The notes: generated by a model from the letters alone, not told the origin. 64,000 bases of DNA from Acanthaster planci (GCF_001949145.1 NW_019091355.1:4851842-4915841); one strand, 5' to 3'; shown: positions 1 through 11,706, counted from the first letter of the stretch. Made by a program: numbers and translations.

Positions 1-682
1 CAAGCATTCACTGCGCTCTGGCTATAGACGTACCAGACATGCCAGAAGGTGGTAATTGACCAGATGTTATAGCCCAGGCAGTTCAAACTCCTTCAGTATC
101 CTTCCTCCATGGTTTAACATGTTAATTTAAAGTACATGTATCAGTGTACATTAGTATGGCTTGCTACGTATATTAGTATAGTATACATGTACCGGTATTT
201 TATTGAGTCTAGAAATGTTAGTCATTATAGTGTACCTAAACCGCTAAATTCATGCCCTTAATAAAATGATTTTTAATCAAGCCTACAGATAAGTCATTGC
301 TCTATGGAGCTGGATCACAAACAAAATGAGACTGCTTTCTGCACATTGCACAAGGTAAAATACCAGCATTTTGTACCTACCGGTGCCTGTACACATGTAC
401 ATGTACAATGTAATAAATACCTATGTACCTGTTGTTCATGGCATGTTTCTCCCTCGTTAGTCATGATGAACGTACATACACCTGTATAAGCAGAGCTCCT
501 AATATTCAGATTTTAAAAATAGCAGTACTTTTCATCGCAGTAGCGCACAGAAATTGTAATTTAGAGTCAACTGATCAGGGCAAGCCCTTTTCATGACCAG
601 TAACCTGCATACATGGAGTGTATAAGGGTTAATGAGGGTATGTTCATGTAACAAACATTGGTTTGGCAACCATGGAAGTTAC

Positions 683-2651
683 AGTGCTCAGCCACTCGTC
701 GCTGTATTTCTGAAGAATCTTCTGCCGAGGCTTCGGCTTCCTTTGCCCACATTTTGTTCGACATATTTCAAGTGTGGCGCCACTGTATGTACTACAACGA
801 TGCCACAAAACCAGATTTTAATTTTTTGAAAAATCAGATTTTTAGTTTTTTTTTTTTGCAAAAAAAATCAACAACCCCGGCCAAACCCCAAGGCTACGGT
901 GACTTGCAATCTGGTTCAGATTCTGAAATGTGAGATTCCATTTTTAGAATTGACAAACTGAACAATCCTATTCCCAGAACATTTAGCAAACTAACACTCA
1001 ATGATCAAGTGAGACACACTGGCTGTCTTAGCCACATGGAAACCAGATGTATCCATGAACAGGTATACTACGCATACTTGGGCACCCTACATTCCACCCT
1101 GTGGTCTAAGATACATTTTGTAGAATGCCAAATTGTAGTGTTCAAAAGGTCAACACAGGGAATTGCTGTCATAATTCAGAAATTTCTCTCCTTTTGTTGA
1201 ACATGTACCCAAGGGACCTCGACATGTGGGATGTCTGGGTTTGTTGTGGGGAATATATCGACAGACTCACAATGGAAGATCCAGATTATCATGGCAGGCT
1301 TCAGCTACTCCAAGTAGCTCTACCTGCTTACAGTTCATTATCACCCACACAAAATCAAACTCTTGAGTGGACCTAAAAGGAATCAAATGGGATTTTTTTA
1401 AAGCCAGCAACTAGATGACAAGATGCTATGGTACGTACATTGTATGTCACATTTCTGGTTGCATGGTTCATGAATACATGTATATACAGGAATAGTAATA
1501 AAGGCAGTCTGATAAAATAACTTTTACCACATGTTGAACAATGAACATCTCTTCCAAGATAAATATTTCATATGTCTTCTAAATTTCTCCCCTGGGATTG
1601 AGAAAAAAAAGTTTAAGTTTGGATTATTCTGGAGAAAAGTTTCTGTGTAAACATAGGGCTTACTTTGGAGGACACACAGATTTTAAAAACGAAAGTCATC
1701 CACACCCCCCCCAAAAAAGAAGACAAAAGGATAAGAGATGTTCTCTGAAAATCAGATTAGGCCTATATTCTGAATTTTGAATTATATCCCAAAACATAAA
1801 CTGATGACAACTTCTGCCACATTTGATTTCTGCAACTTGCTGAAAAGAAAGTCTTAAAGGAAAGAGTTCCATTTACAGACGCCACTTGACACTTCCCTCC
1901 CCCAGAACTATGGGGTCCGCCATCCACAGGAGTGGGGCGGACATTGGACCCCATAGTTCTGGGGTAATTTGACACCTTATGCACAAACCCCACAGTGGGA
2001 CTGGTTTGAAAAATGTTTTCTAAGTAAACGACTTGATTTTTTCCCTCCCACGTTTTTGCTTTCTGATGGCTAACAGGTCACTAGGAAATAATCACCGGCA
2101 TCCGTATATGGAACTCTTCCTGTGTTAAATATTATTTTTAACTTGGTTAAAATTAATTTAATACTAAGTTAGGCCTAAACCTACCACACAAGGCCAATAA
2201 ATTATCCGAATGTCAGAAATATCAATACATAATATATGATGTGATCACTGTACAAAAACCATTGAGTTACTTAATACAACTTAGCCTGCACTGTTGACAA
2301 TGTTGAGTCATGGTTGACCAAACTGACACGTAGGGCCTATCTAAATCATGCAAACCCTGGCCTGGGCCTACAAAATTCAGAAAAAGTCTTTCGCTTGAAG
2401 TGGATGTTCACAAAGATAACAAACATGACAAATGCACTTTTAACAATATCACAAAACAAGCAGCCCAAAGGACGTTTTTCTTGTAAATCATAGATCTGAA
2501 TTTGAAAAAAATATGGAATGCCCCGCCTCATTTCGGGTCTCAGCCAAACAAACATTAGCGGGCCTACGACATTATGGCGTGTGCGTTTTACGATCTTGTC
2601 AATAAATAATTCAGCACAGCCCAACCTTACCTGATCCAGCTTCGAATCCAT
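683..2651 (-). CDS. Possible 5' part of an unrecognised gene (three in-phase candidate exons)
   Basis: Three minus-strand segments look like exons and join in phase: 2651-2631 (ATG, MDSKLDQ, then donor GTAAGG), 1323-1271 (after CAG, reading VELLGVAEACHDNLDLP, then donor GTGAGT) and 782-683 (after ACATACAG, 33 codons containing CGQRKPKPRQKILQKYSDEW, then GTAACT). The lengths 21, 53 and 100 nt fit phases 0, 0 and 2. The third segment is strongly basic and hydrophilic. I do not recognise the protein family and give no function. No stop-bearing last exon is visible, so any gene would continue beyond the left edge. The polypyrimidine tracts before the second and third segments are poor, so this may be chance. 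GC-rich DNA at 2690-2900 could be its promoter. Confidence 0.3.
1900..1964. repeat. Short inverted repeat (foldback remnant)
   Basis: The arm CCCCAGAACTATGGGGTCC (1900-1918) is matched in inverted orientation by GGACCCCATAGTTCTGGGG (1946-1964), with a 27-bp loop. A TTGACAC heptamer lies just outside each arm and may be a relic of a target duplication. This resembles a tiny MITE or foldback remnant with no coding capacity. Confidence 0.7.
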
Positions 2652-4910
2652 CTCACTTTTCACCGTTTTCCACTCAGAAAATAGCTTACTGCTGGACTTT
2701 TACGGCCCACTGGACCAACATCCAGTCCCGTTGGATTCCAGGTGCGACTTGATCAGCTTTCTCCGATCAAAATGATGTTTTTGCAAGCTTTTCCTGCAGA
2801 CTCCAGCGGAGAATTCGGCATCCAATCGGCCATAAAATGTGAGAGGGAGAAAGATCGTAGACTCCCGGCGGCAGGCGCGGTTTATTTCAACTGAAACAGT
2901 ACAGCGCCCCCTGTTGGCTAATTATCGTACAGCCCAAGGCCACAGAATTTTTTACAAGGCAAAGTTGTAAGACAATTTCACAATATAAAACTATACTAAA
3001 AAGACTTAAAAGGCCTTGCAGTGGTTAAAACGTCAGTTCTGAGGATGAAGAGTTCTTAATATAACTCGACCTTCATATTAATTAGGTGTGCAATTCATCC
3101 CAAATTTAGAGTGAATTCTAGGAACTTTGTTTCCCTGAAGGACCGAGATTTGTTTTCAAAGCTCAAGTAGTAGCCGAGAAAATGACAAGAAACCTTTGTT
3201 TGCATTTCCATCTATGGAGCGATGTTTGCTCAACATTCACCGATAACTGTTTACTTCAAAGCAGTGTTGAATTGTTGAATCTTACCAAATAGCTTGTCTC
3301 ATCCACAATTTAATTTTCAGAATAAAGGGCTTTAAATTTCCGATTTCATGGAAAAAACACAGCACGGGATTTGAAATAAAATTTCTTACTCCTCTGTCCA
3401 GATGGGAGCTAGAAACTTGATAAGCTATGGCCAGTGTGTATTTTTATTATTCGTGGGAAAATTGATAAGTTGTGTACAACAAAACTGGATCCAAAGAGAT
3501 ATTCATGGATCAAAATAGATTGTCATCTCAAAACTGCTTTATTACGCTAATTTTATAAACCTTATTTAACCTTTGACCTTAAATGTTGAGAATTACTTTG
3601 GAAATCATTTTGCATCAAAGACATGTGGAAAGAATAATCATGTAATCATGTAATTATTTTTTTCTTCGTGGAGATTAAACCACTTGCTGTAGCGATTATT
3701 TCAAACTTTAACAAAATTTTAAAAGCCAAGTGTTAACAAATCTGCACTTGTAAGTAGAAGACTTTACATTTACTGTGCATTCAAATTATGAACAACTCAA
3801 GTGATGGACTTGGGTTCTTACAAAGTTAAAAGGGAGAACCCCCCCTCCCCCACAGTGGCAGTACAGTGCTAACAGCTGCTGTCAACAAGAATCATTTCCC
3901 TGGTATCCAGTGTGCTAAAACTGCAAGCTAACCATCAGTCAGATAAAAGAAAGAGATGCACATACCCCCAACCCCCCCCCCAAAAAAAGAATGAACAGCA
4001 TACACAAGGGGAAAAGGGGGGTGAATGAAAAGAGATAAGAGAGGGAATAAAAAAAACCACCAATTTGTGCTTGAATAAAATCCTCAAAATTGACTCTCCA
4101 ATTCAAAGCTGATGACTGCTTGGCCCTCCCCCCCCTGCAATTTTCTCCCCTGAAAAAAGTGGTTTGCCCCCATTAAAAAGACTGCTCCCTGTCTCAGCTC
4201 TCAGTGTCTTCAAAGTGACCCAACTTGACAAAACTAAGTCAAAAGTCCCCACAGCTACTTTTGAATCATGGGGGTTTTCAGCACATCACATGTATGCATT
4301 CTGAGGTCAAAATCAACAGACATGTTCAGTTGTGATTGATCTACAAACATGAGTCGCCTGAGCCACTTCTGACCTACACCCATACCCCCAGGTCCTTTTG
4401 GCTACGGACCCTCCTAAATCCTCCAGAATCCTCCAATTTCGGGGGTGAAAAAATTGGATTCTCCCTCAATCTTCCGAAATTTCTTGAAAATGTTACTTGG
4501 AGGTGTGCCTACTGCCTCAATCCTTCAAAATCCTCCGGCAATTTCTGTCATTATGTTGAGGCAGTGCAAATGGCATTCTTGAGCAGTGCGGCTGATTCAA
4601 AAGAAATATCGGGCTGAACTTATGCACAACTCACGAAGAACAACACAAGGTCTAACCCACGACCTTCACTCATGGCATCCTTTGACATCAGCCATGCACT
4701 TTTGCCATTCACCCTCAATCCTCCAAAATCCTCCAAAACCACCTGAAGGATTTTGGAGGCTCTAGAAGCCTTTGAAAGTATTTTGTGCAATGGAAATTAA
4801 CAGTACCCTCCAAGTTTTCTCAGCCATTTGACACAGAGTTTCATCTGGATGTCACATCATTTTGTGGGCTCTTTATAATGTGTCGCTGTTTTCACCTACG
4901 TGACTTCTGT
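2652..4910. other. Non-coding stretch with no recognisable gene
   Basis: I see no coding exon here. The segment has a GC-rich patch (2690-2910), then AT-rich DNA and several C- or A-homopolymer runs (for example 3840-3850 and 3966-3987). From 4390 to 4760 a degenerate motif of the type AATCCTCCAAA recurs in both orientations. Confidence 0.5.
4398..4760. repeat. Degenerate interspersed AATCCTCC motif cluster
   Basis: The words AATCCTCCA, AATCTTCCG, AATCCTTCAAAATCCTCC and CAATCCTCCAAAATCCTCC occur at irregular spacing, and the reverse form GGATTTTGGAGG is present at about 4747-4758. It looks like a decayed minisatellite or a repeat derived from short CTCC-rich units. A 93-codon ORF across it has no protein resemblance. 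Confidence 0.45.
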
Positions 4911-5212
4911 ATTTATTCCGATGCCAAATGAGTGAAATTGCTAAATGAAGAGCTTCAATGTTTGTTCTACGACATCTGACAAAACAAATAAACAGGAAAA
5001 AGAATTTGAGATCCTTCCTTAAGATTCTTGACTCAAGAATAGGCTAAATTTAATCGGGGCTGATTTGTTGACCGCTGAGCAATTTTTCCTTGGCAACCCA
5101 TGCACCAAATAAATACTGGGTACCAGTATATACATTTGACTAATGTCACTGGTGAATTCTAAATAAAAGGAACTGATAGGGTTAGAATAAATAGTGCATT
5201 TAAACAGTCCAA

Positions 5213-7984
5213 TCATATCCACTTGTATATGGGCCGGTCGTCGACTATCTGAATTTCCATTTTGACGGGGCATTTGAACCAATGGGAGAGCAGCTCCTCT
5301 GTGTAGCCACTCAGGAAGTAGTATTTCTGGGGAGCTAGGTTCCGCAGCATGATCCCCACCAGGATGATCTGGTTGGCCCGCCGCTTGATGATGAGGTCCG
5401 TGGCCAGACAGTTGTGGAAGGTGCCATAGATGAACTTCCGGATGAAGAGGTCATCCATGGCGATGTCGGCGGCACCATTCTCGTTCTTGAGGTTGGCTGT
5501 CAAAACAAAAGGGGAGGATAAGCCGCATCTGATTCACTCGGCTACCACTGGCAATAACACACAGATAAGTGGAAGATGGCCGTAGCCATTAGGAGCAGCT
5601 TACAAAGATGCACATGTTGTGTGTGGATAAAGCCAAGTTATTCTGTCTTAGCCGTAGACCTTTTTGTGTTGACATCAAACAAGTCTCATATACATTTCTG
5701 GCCAACAGTCGTTCACTTTCAGGCTATTTCTGAAATGGACATTGTTATCTACAGCTATGGCTAATGATTCATGCATGCTAATGGCAAAAACCGACAGCCA
5801 CAGCCCTATATCCTAACGTTTGGGCATGGCTTGACATAAATGATAGCAGACCACAAGAGAATGTGGGAGATGTAAGGACAGGTTATCAGTGTTTGTAAGC
5901 TGTTTTTAGGAATCATGGGACTCAGAAAACTCCCCTTTTAGGATAAAACAAGCCTTTTTCTTCAGTTTTCGACACCTATTTTCATGACAATCTTATCCCT
6001 TGGGAATGCTTTAAACCATGAAAAATACACGCTGAAAGAACAATATTGTACATTCAAACATGCCCACCTGTGTGTTGAGCACTCCAGCCTTTCCGAACAC
6101 CTATCTGAAATGGCGGGTTGGCCTGCTCATAGGTGATAGGCTTCTCCCCTTTGCTCACTTTCACACGGCCAGCCACGGTCTTGCAGCACACGGCAGTGGT
6201 CTGTAGGCACCGGTAGGGCAAGCAGGCCCAGTGAAGGGCATGACGAGCCTGTGAAGAGAACAAACCCGTCATCAAAACAAGTAGAGGTTTCATGGCATGG
6301 GCTACATTCGCTAGATTCACAAATCAAATAATAGAAAGCACTGCTAATTTTTTTCTCCTGGGACCTGGGCCTTGCACCACATGTTGCCAGCTTTTACCCA
6401 CGATACTGCATGGCAGCACAATGTCTGGTGTACAGCTGTTACGCCCCAACTATAGCATAAGTCCCAACTATAGTTGGGACAGTCCAAACTGTAGTGCTGC
6501 AGTTGGGCTGGCCCAACTATTGTTGACCAATGCCTGTGGGAAATGTCTCAACATTATCCAAGTCAATGTCTCAACATTATCCAAGTCAATGTGTCTCACA
6601 TTTGACACAATTCATCTAAAATGTGGTACTTCATCTGTTCATCTAGCCCTATGACCAATGACATGACATTTGTAAACAATATGACTTTGGCACATGCTGG
6701 TCACATCATGCACACCGGACCCCTCTGCTGTAGTTGGGCAGGCCAAACTGTAACACTCTAGTTGGGACGGGCCCAACTATAGTTGGGTATTGAAGTGATC
6801 CATAGAGCAATGATAAAATCACCAAGCCCATTTGAAAAAAAAAATTGTCCCCATTTAGAGGGCCATTCTGTCTTGCCAGGGACTGATTTTGTCCTTGAAT
6901 AAAGGGACTTCTCCAAACACAAGGACAGTCTCCAACTTGTGATGTGTGCCTCTACTGATAGGTGGTATATTCAAACTAGGGACCTGGCGACAACACGGTC
7001 ACAGACATTAAAGTTTGGGGATTGTATACCTGAGGACCTCCCAGGTTTTGTCATTTTAATCTTGCAAAACTGATAAGTCCCCCCAAAAAACAAAGGCAAC
7101 ACTGTCCTTGCACTGACCCATTTTGGGGGAAATTGTGAGAAAATGCAATATTCTTACTGATAAACCAGCCATGCAAATTTGATTCCACTACATGTATGTG
7201 TCATGTTTTAAAATACTCACAGTTCCCCCCATAATTTCCTTCAAACTTAAAACCCTGCCCTTTTTTGACAACCTCAACCCTACAGTTACTGAGCACAATG
7301 TCACAGTCATCTACCATGGTGAATTCAAAAGTTAAAATGTAGCTTTAGTATTAGGCATAAGCTAGGCCGTAAAAACTGGGTCAGCAAATTTACAATCCCT
7401 TACAGTTTAAACATCTGATTCTCGCAGTCGCACATCCGGGAACTTCTCTACATTATTGAATAGCAACAAAGGTAAATTGCCCCTTTGCCACGTGTTAAAT
7501 GTTCGTCATGGCGGCATCTGTCCTTGCTCCACACTGTACCATTGTCTGAATCTAAATAGTTTGGTCAGCAAAATGTCTTCCAAGACACATTCACGCTAAC
7601 TTTTGAGAAGCGCACTGCGTGTGGAATGACTAGACCAAAGCATTTTAGCAGTGCAGCTTCAGCTTGGATTTGAATACATCCATGAAGAACTATTTACAGC
7701 GAGAGTGGGTAGATTGTTCCAGTCTTTTATAGTATGTAGAAACAAAAAATGAGTTCTGGAATGATTTAGACTTACGACAAATTTGTAGGAATTTTTGTCG
7801 AATTGCAAATTCAATGAAGTCATTTTACGGAAAAGAGAACAGCTTTAGTAGCTAAGAAAATAGTCTTAAAATCAACAATAAGGGGTCATACATCATTACA
7901 ATAAAATCGTTTTGAGTTTCATAAAATTAGTGAAACACTGACCGAAATTACTCGTGCTGAGAACCTCAGCATGGGCGCCGCCAT
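5213..7984 (-). CDS. MRPS24: Mitochondrial ribosomal protein S24 (uS3m), complete, three exons
   Basis: Small-subunit protein of the mitochondrial ribosome. The coding exons are 7984-7952 (11 codons, MAAPMLRFSAR, donor GTAATT), 6248-6068 (after TTCTCTTCACAG, donor GTGGGC) and 5496-5213 (after TTTTGACAG, ending TGA). They join without frame breaks to 165 aa, close to the roughly 167 aa of the vertebrate protein. Diagnostic blocks are VKVSKGEKPITYEQA and VRKGW in exon 2, then FIRKFIYGTF, IKRRANQI and YYFLSGYTEELLSHWFKCPV in exon 3, all collinear with vertebrate MRPS24. The basic, alanine- and arginine-containing N terminus suits a mitochondrial targeting peptide; this is the reason for placing the start at the isolated exon at 7984. 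That short exon is the least certain part; exons 2 and 3 are secure. Intron 1 (1.7 kb) carries a repeat element. A minus-strand ATTAAA at about 5048-5053 or AATAAA at about 4911-4916 could be the poly(A) signal. Confidence 0.93.
6445..6787. mobile_element. MITE-like inverted-repeat element in MRPS24 intron 1
   Basis: The left end carries CCCAACTATAG and the palindrome GTCCCAACTATAGTTGGGAC. The right end carries the inverse (GGGACGGGCCCAACTATAGTTGGG), and both ends share an inner CAAACTGTA/TACAGTTTG block. The centre includes a perfect 23-bp tandem duplication (AATGTCTCAACATTATCCAAGTC, at about 6542-6587). There is no coding capacity. The layout suggests a non-autonomous DNA transposon; the family is unknown. 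Confidence 0.65.
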
Positions 7985-8096
7985 TTTAGAAATAGGCCTA
8001 CATGACTTAACCACGAAAACTGGGATCTCTGTCAACGAGAGGCGGCGCTGTGACCATTACGTGTTGCAGGAAAGTAAATAACCAGCCGTAGCCAAT

Positions 8097-8295
8097 AGTG
8101 ATAAATAACCGAACTTCAAAAATTCAGGAAAAATAATTACGAGTTTCTCAGGCGTTTGAGACGCACGTCAAATTAAAGCCCAGTTTATGATTTTTCATTT
8201 TCTTTTCAAATTTCCATTCATTAACAAATGACTTCTGAAGGTTTTAATTTCCACGGAAGGTCACCCCTAAAATACAGCCTTAAGTTGAGGCCCCT
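8097..8295 (+). repeat. Direct repeat copy 1 (about 0.2 kb)
   Basis: This block recurs in the same orientation at about 10613-10806 with roughly 80 percent identity by eye. Shared words include TTTCTCAGGCGTT, GAGACGCA, AAATTAAAGCCCA and CCACGGAAGGTCACCCC. The spacing of about 2.5 kb and the Gypsy pol remnant between the copies make a long terminal repeat possible, but I do not see clear TG/CA ends, a primer-binding site or a polypurine tract. Confidence 0.6.
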
Positions 8296-8299
8296 CGCC

Positions 8300-10070
8300 A
8301 TTTTGAAATAACGATGCCTAACTGAATATACCGTTTTCAGGCACCGATTTCTTCCAAATCTTAATCAGACGCAAGCTGGTATTCTTTTTGCCCGCCTAAA
8401 CCTGTCTTTTCTACAAATCATCAAGTTCATGGGGCCACAAAATGCTCTTTTTCGTAGAGAAAGTGAGTGCATACAAATTGTGATTTGGCCCGCACAAGCA
8501 GTTTTCGGCCTCTTTAGTCGCCTTTATCCTGTGGGTGCGGCCCTGCGGCCCACAGAAATATCAACGCCGGTATTATGTCTGTGATGCGGCCAACTAGTGG
8601 CATTTTCTTCCACGGAGGTAGGAATCTCTGTGGTCTTCTTATATGAAATAAATTTGGTGTTTCTTATAGAATAAAAATTGATAATAACAAATTGCAAATA
8701 ATAGATAAACACGGCAAAAATTCAAAAAAATATTGTAAACTCACGAAATTTAGTCACCGAAAAATAAGAATCCGGGACTTAAACAGATAATGTTAGTACA
8801 GGAGTGGATCCCGAACCAAATTTTTTTAGAGGAAGGGACTCGAGGGTCGTTGGGGAGGGGACAAAAAAAATTGGACACTTGCCGTGTAACCTTTCTTGGC
8901 CTTTCTGGGGGTTGAGGCTATATTTTGGGGCTTTTTATATTCGGGAGGGGGGAATTGTCCCCATTACAAGTCAGGGATCCGCTCTTATGGAGTGTAACCT
9001 TTACTACATGGTTTCACACATCAAAAAGATGTCTGCCTCCGCCCCCCTTACCACGCCTTTCCCTCTTGGATTCATTCCGGAGGCATGTAACCATAAAACT
9101 TTTACATTTGGGTTGCTCTGCACACGCCCTTATGTTCGACTTTCCAAGGCAAGTCGAGAAATGAATTTAGCAAATCTGAGTCAAATGTTGTCACGTTTTA
9201 CTATTTTTGAGCGGATAACGAGAGGGGCTTTGAGGCTATTGTATATAGGATTGACGACTGATGTGTTTTGTTTTGGTACAGAAACAATTTACGGTGTCAA
9301 TCATGCCATTTTCACGCCCAGTGTTACGATCCGAAAAATTCCAAACTATTTAAAAATAGTATTTATTCCAAAGCTTGAATTTTCTCCGATGCAGCAAAGA
9401 AATCAGAGAAGATTGCACTGATATCAGGAACAAATAAACAAGTATGACTTAAATGAGAATGTAACACTAAGCCTGTAAAACATACGGATAACAAAGAAAA
9501 TTCCGTCTGGAACTAGTTTACAGTGATAAGGATAATAAAGAATCAAGATAAGATCTTATTTATACAAGATGATCTTACGAGTGAGAGCTTGTCGGGCACT
9601 ACGGTGAAGAATGCTGGACTCCCCACATGGCGAAAAACAGTTCAGTCCTTGAGGTGCAAAAAACAAATTTTAAAAAATGAGCTGCAACGGGGGCAAAGAC
9701 CATGTTGAAAAAGAATGACCGGGATCGAGACGAAACGGTGAGGGCGTGATGACCGTCGCAAATACGGGAACTTGATGCTCCCACAAACTAGAACTGGATT
9801 CAGTTCACAACTGTCTCTTCCGGAACAAAATTCAGCTCTGCACTTCACTTGGTGTGGACAAACTTTTCTGACAAGCGTCGCTCCCGCACAGACGACTCGC
9901 CACCACAGGTTGAAATGGTTCAGAAGTCAACAGGTCAACGACATTTCCCCCATCAGGAAAGTCAGAAAAAGAGGTTTTAACATAAACCCTATCATCAAAA
10001 CGTACTTTTTGCAAATTAGCAAATACAATGCATAAGTTAAATTAAAACTCTCACTTGTTAGACATAGAAA
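8300..10070. other. Repeat-rich non-coding region, no supportable gene
   Basis: The 205-codon open frame at 8804-9421 has no recognisable domain. It starts inside a sequence of the GTGGATCCCGAACC type that is typical of dispersed repeats in this window, so I treat it as chance. Between 9640 and 10070 there may be further decayed Gypsy sequence downstream of the RNase H remnant on the minus strand, but the frames are too broken to assign. Confidence 0.45.
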
Positions 10071-10079
10071 TACACACCA

Positions 10080-10620
10080 CTAGATCTAAACTCTGGACAG
10101 AACATCGGCAACAACATTACTCCTTCCGCAGTGTGGACAATTTGACTGGATAAAGTTGCAAAATCGAACTCCACCGACAGAATCTTCGCCAGGTTCTAAG
10201 CTTGGTCACCAACTTCTCCAAAAACACAATTAAGTGGGTTGTGATCAGTATCAGCGATCGTTTCTCGTAATATACATTTCAAAGTGTTGCAAGGCAAGAA
10301 TTAAGCTTAATGCCTCCTTTTCAATTGTGGAATATTTTGCTTGGTGTTAATTCAACTTCTTCGAGAAGTAACTGATCGGTCGTTCGACGCCTGACTCGTC
10401 ATCTAGGAGCAAAACTGCTCCGACACCAACGTCACTGGCGTCAATGACTATTTTGAAGGCCTTGTCAAACTTGGGCCCAGCCAGAACTGGTTCCTTTGTT
10501 AAGATTGTCTTCAATTTCTCAACTGTATTTTGGCATGAGTCAGACCAAATAAACTTTACATTCTTCTACAAGAGTCAGAGGAGTAGCAATGGTGCTGAAA
10601 ACGAGCCAACTGTGGTAAAT
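10080..10620 (-). mobile_element. Decayed Ty3/Gypsy retrotransposon pol fragment (RT end and RNase H)
   Basis: Reading the minus strand from about 10610 downward, three pieces appear in the Ty3/Gypsy order. FSTIATPLT is the end of reverse transcriptase. A run with KFIWSDSCQ, LTKEPVLAGPKFDKAFKIVI, DASDVGVGAVLL and RPISYFSKKL is the RNase H-side connection and the DAS motif. Further on comes DHNPL and finally NVVADVLSRV, the usual end of RNase H. Frame changes and stops separate the pieces, and integrase and gag are not visible, so the element is inactive. It is flanked on one side by the 0.2-kb direct repeat. Confidence 0.85.
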
Positions 10621-10806
10621 ACCTGAACTTCAAAAAAGCGGGAAAAATACTCACGGGTTTCTCAGGCGTTCGAGACGCATGACAAATTAAAGCCCATTTT
10701 ATGATTGTTCATTTTCTTTTCAAACTGCCATTTATTAACCGATGACTTTTGAAGATATTTTTTCCCACGGAAGGTCACCCCCTAAAAGGCAGTTGTGAAG
10801 CCCCTA
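10613..10806 (+). repeat. Direct repeat copy 2 (about 0.2 kb)
   Basis: Same-orientation partner of the block at 8097-8295. It abuts the truncated upstream end of the Gypsy fragment, so it is either an LTR-like end or an unrelated repeat that truncated the element. Confidence 0.6.
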
Positions 10807-10871
10807 GCCTCCCAGTATTAAAGGTTAATGACTTTGTTATCTTCTTAATATGAACAACGAAAAGTAATATC

Positions 10872-10943
10872 TCTGAGATGGCCGAGTGGTCAAGCTCGCC
10901 GTCTTCAAATCGTTAGACGCTGGGTTCGAATCCCAGAGGTGGC
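10872..10943 (+). tRNA. tRNA-like sequence with A and B boxes (tRNA pseudogene or SINE head)
   Basis: TGGCCGAGTGG (10879-10889) matches the A-box consensus and GGTTCGAATCC (10923-10933) matches the B box. The 44-nt spacing is that of a normal 72-nt tRNA. A good T arm is present (CTGGG, loop TTCGAAT, CCCAG), and a Pol III terminator TTTTT begins at 10944. The anticodon-loop position would read CAA (Leu), but neither the anticodon stem nor the acceptor stem (TCTGAGA against AGGTGGC) pairs. A working tRNA is therefore unlikely; a tRNA-derived SINE or a pseudogene fits better. It lies just before an assembly gap. Confidence 0.55.
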
Positions 10944-11031
10944 TTTTTATTTTCCCAACGCTTGCTGTCAGTCAGTTGGTATAAGAGACTCTAATTCACC
11001 CCATCAAATACCAGCAGTACCTTGGCCGACC

Positions 11032-11482
11032 NNNNNNNNNNNNNNNNNNNNNNNNNNNNNNNNNNNNNNNNNNNNNNNNNNNNNNNNNNNNNNNNNNNNN
11101 NNNNNNNNNNNNNNNNNNNNNNNNNNNNNNNNNNNNNNNNNNNNNNNNNNNNNNNNNNNNNNNNNNNNNNNNNNNNNNNNNNNNNNNNNNNNNNNNNNNN
11201 NNNNNNNNNNNNNNNNNNNNNNNNNNNNNNNNNNNNNNNNNNNNNNNNNNNNNNNNNNNNNNNNNNNNNNNNNNNNNNNNNNNNNNNNNNNNNNNNNNNN
11301 NNNNNNNNNNNNNNNNNNNNNNNNNNNNNNNNNNNNNNNNNNNNNNNNNNNNNNNNNNNNNNNNNNNNNNNNNNNNNNNNNNNNNNNNNNNNNNNNNNNN
11401 NNNNNNNNNNNNNNNNNNNNNNNNNNNNNNNNNNNNNNNNNNNNNNNNNNNNNNNNNNNNNNNNNNNNNNNNNNNNNNNNNN
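11032..11482. other. Assembly gap (451 N)
   Basis: Run of N bases. Open frames that cross it are artefacts of the unknown bases. Confidence 1.
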
Positions 11483-11676
11483 TTTGCTATAGGATCAAAT
11501 ACAGTGAGCTAAAGGATTGGATGCTGATTTCTTTTCATTTGTAATATTAATTTCCTATAATTTTCGACAGTGAAACCGATCCCAACCACATTGGGTCCAT
11601 TTCTTCGCGGTGATCTCAGTAGAAAAGTTGTTTGGTGTGTAATGTCTGTTATTGGAGATAACAGTATGGAGATTCA

Positions 11677-11706
11677 GGGGTGGCGCAGTCGGGCGGCACT
11701 CGCCTT
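11677..11706 (+). repeat. A-box-like fragment of a tRNA-derived SINE
   Basis: GGGGTGGCGCAGTCGGGCGG followed by CACTCGCC resembles the 5' head of tRNA-derived SINEs and contains an A box. No B box follows at tRNA spacing, so at most a truncated copy is present. Confidence 0.3.

Noticed and set aside
1201-1376. Plus-strand frame with MYPRDLDMWDVWVCCGEY
   Set aside because: No splice-consistent neighbours and no family resemblance; the minus-strand reading of the same DNA is the better exon candidate.
7508-7549. Plus-strand ATG reading MAASVLAPHCTIV
   Set aside because: Looks like a targeting peptide but is on the strand opposite to MRPS24, ends in a stop after 13 codons and has no donor in a useful place.
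8804-9421. 205-codon open frame on the plus strand
   Set aside because: Longest non-gap ORF in the window, but no domain, no splice context and it begins in repeat-like sequence. A chance frame is more likely.
10939-11544. 201-codon frame including X residues
   Set aside because: Crosses the assembly gap; most of it is unknown bases.
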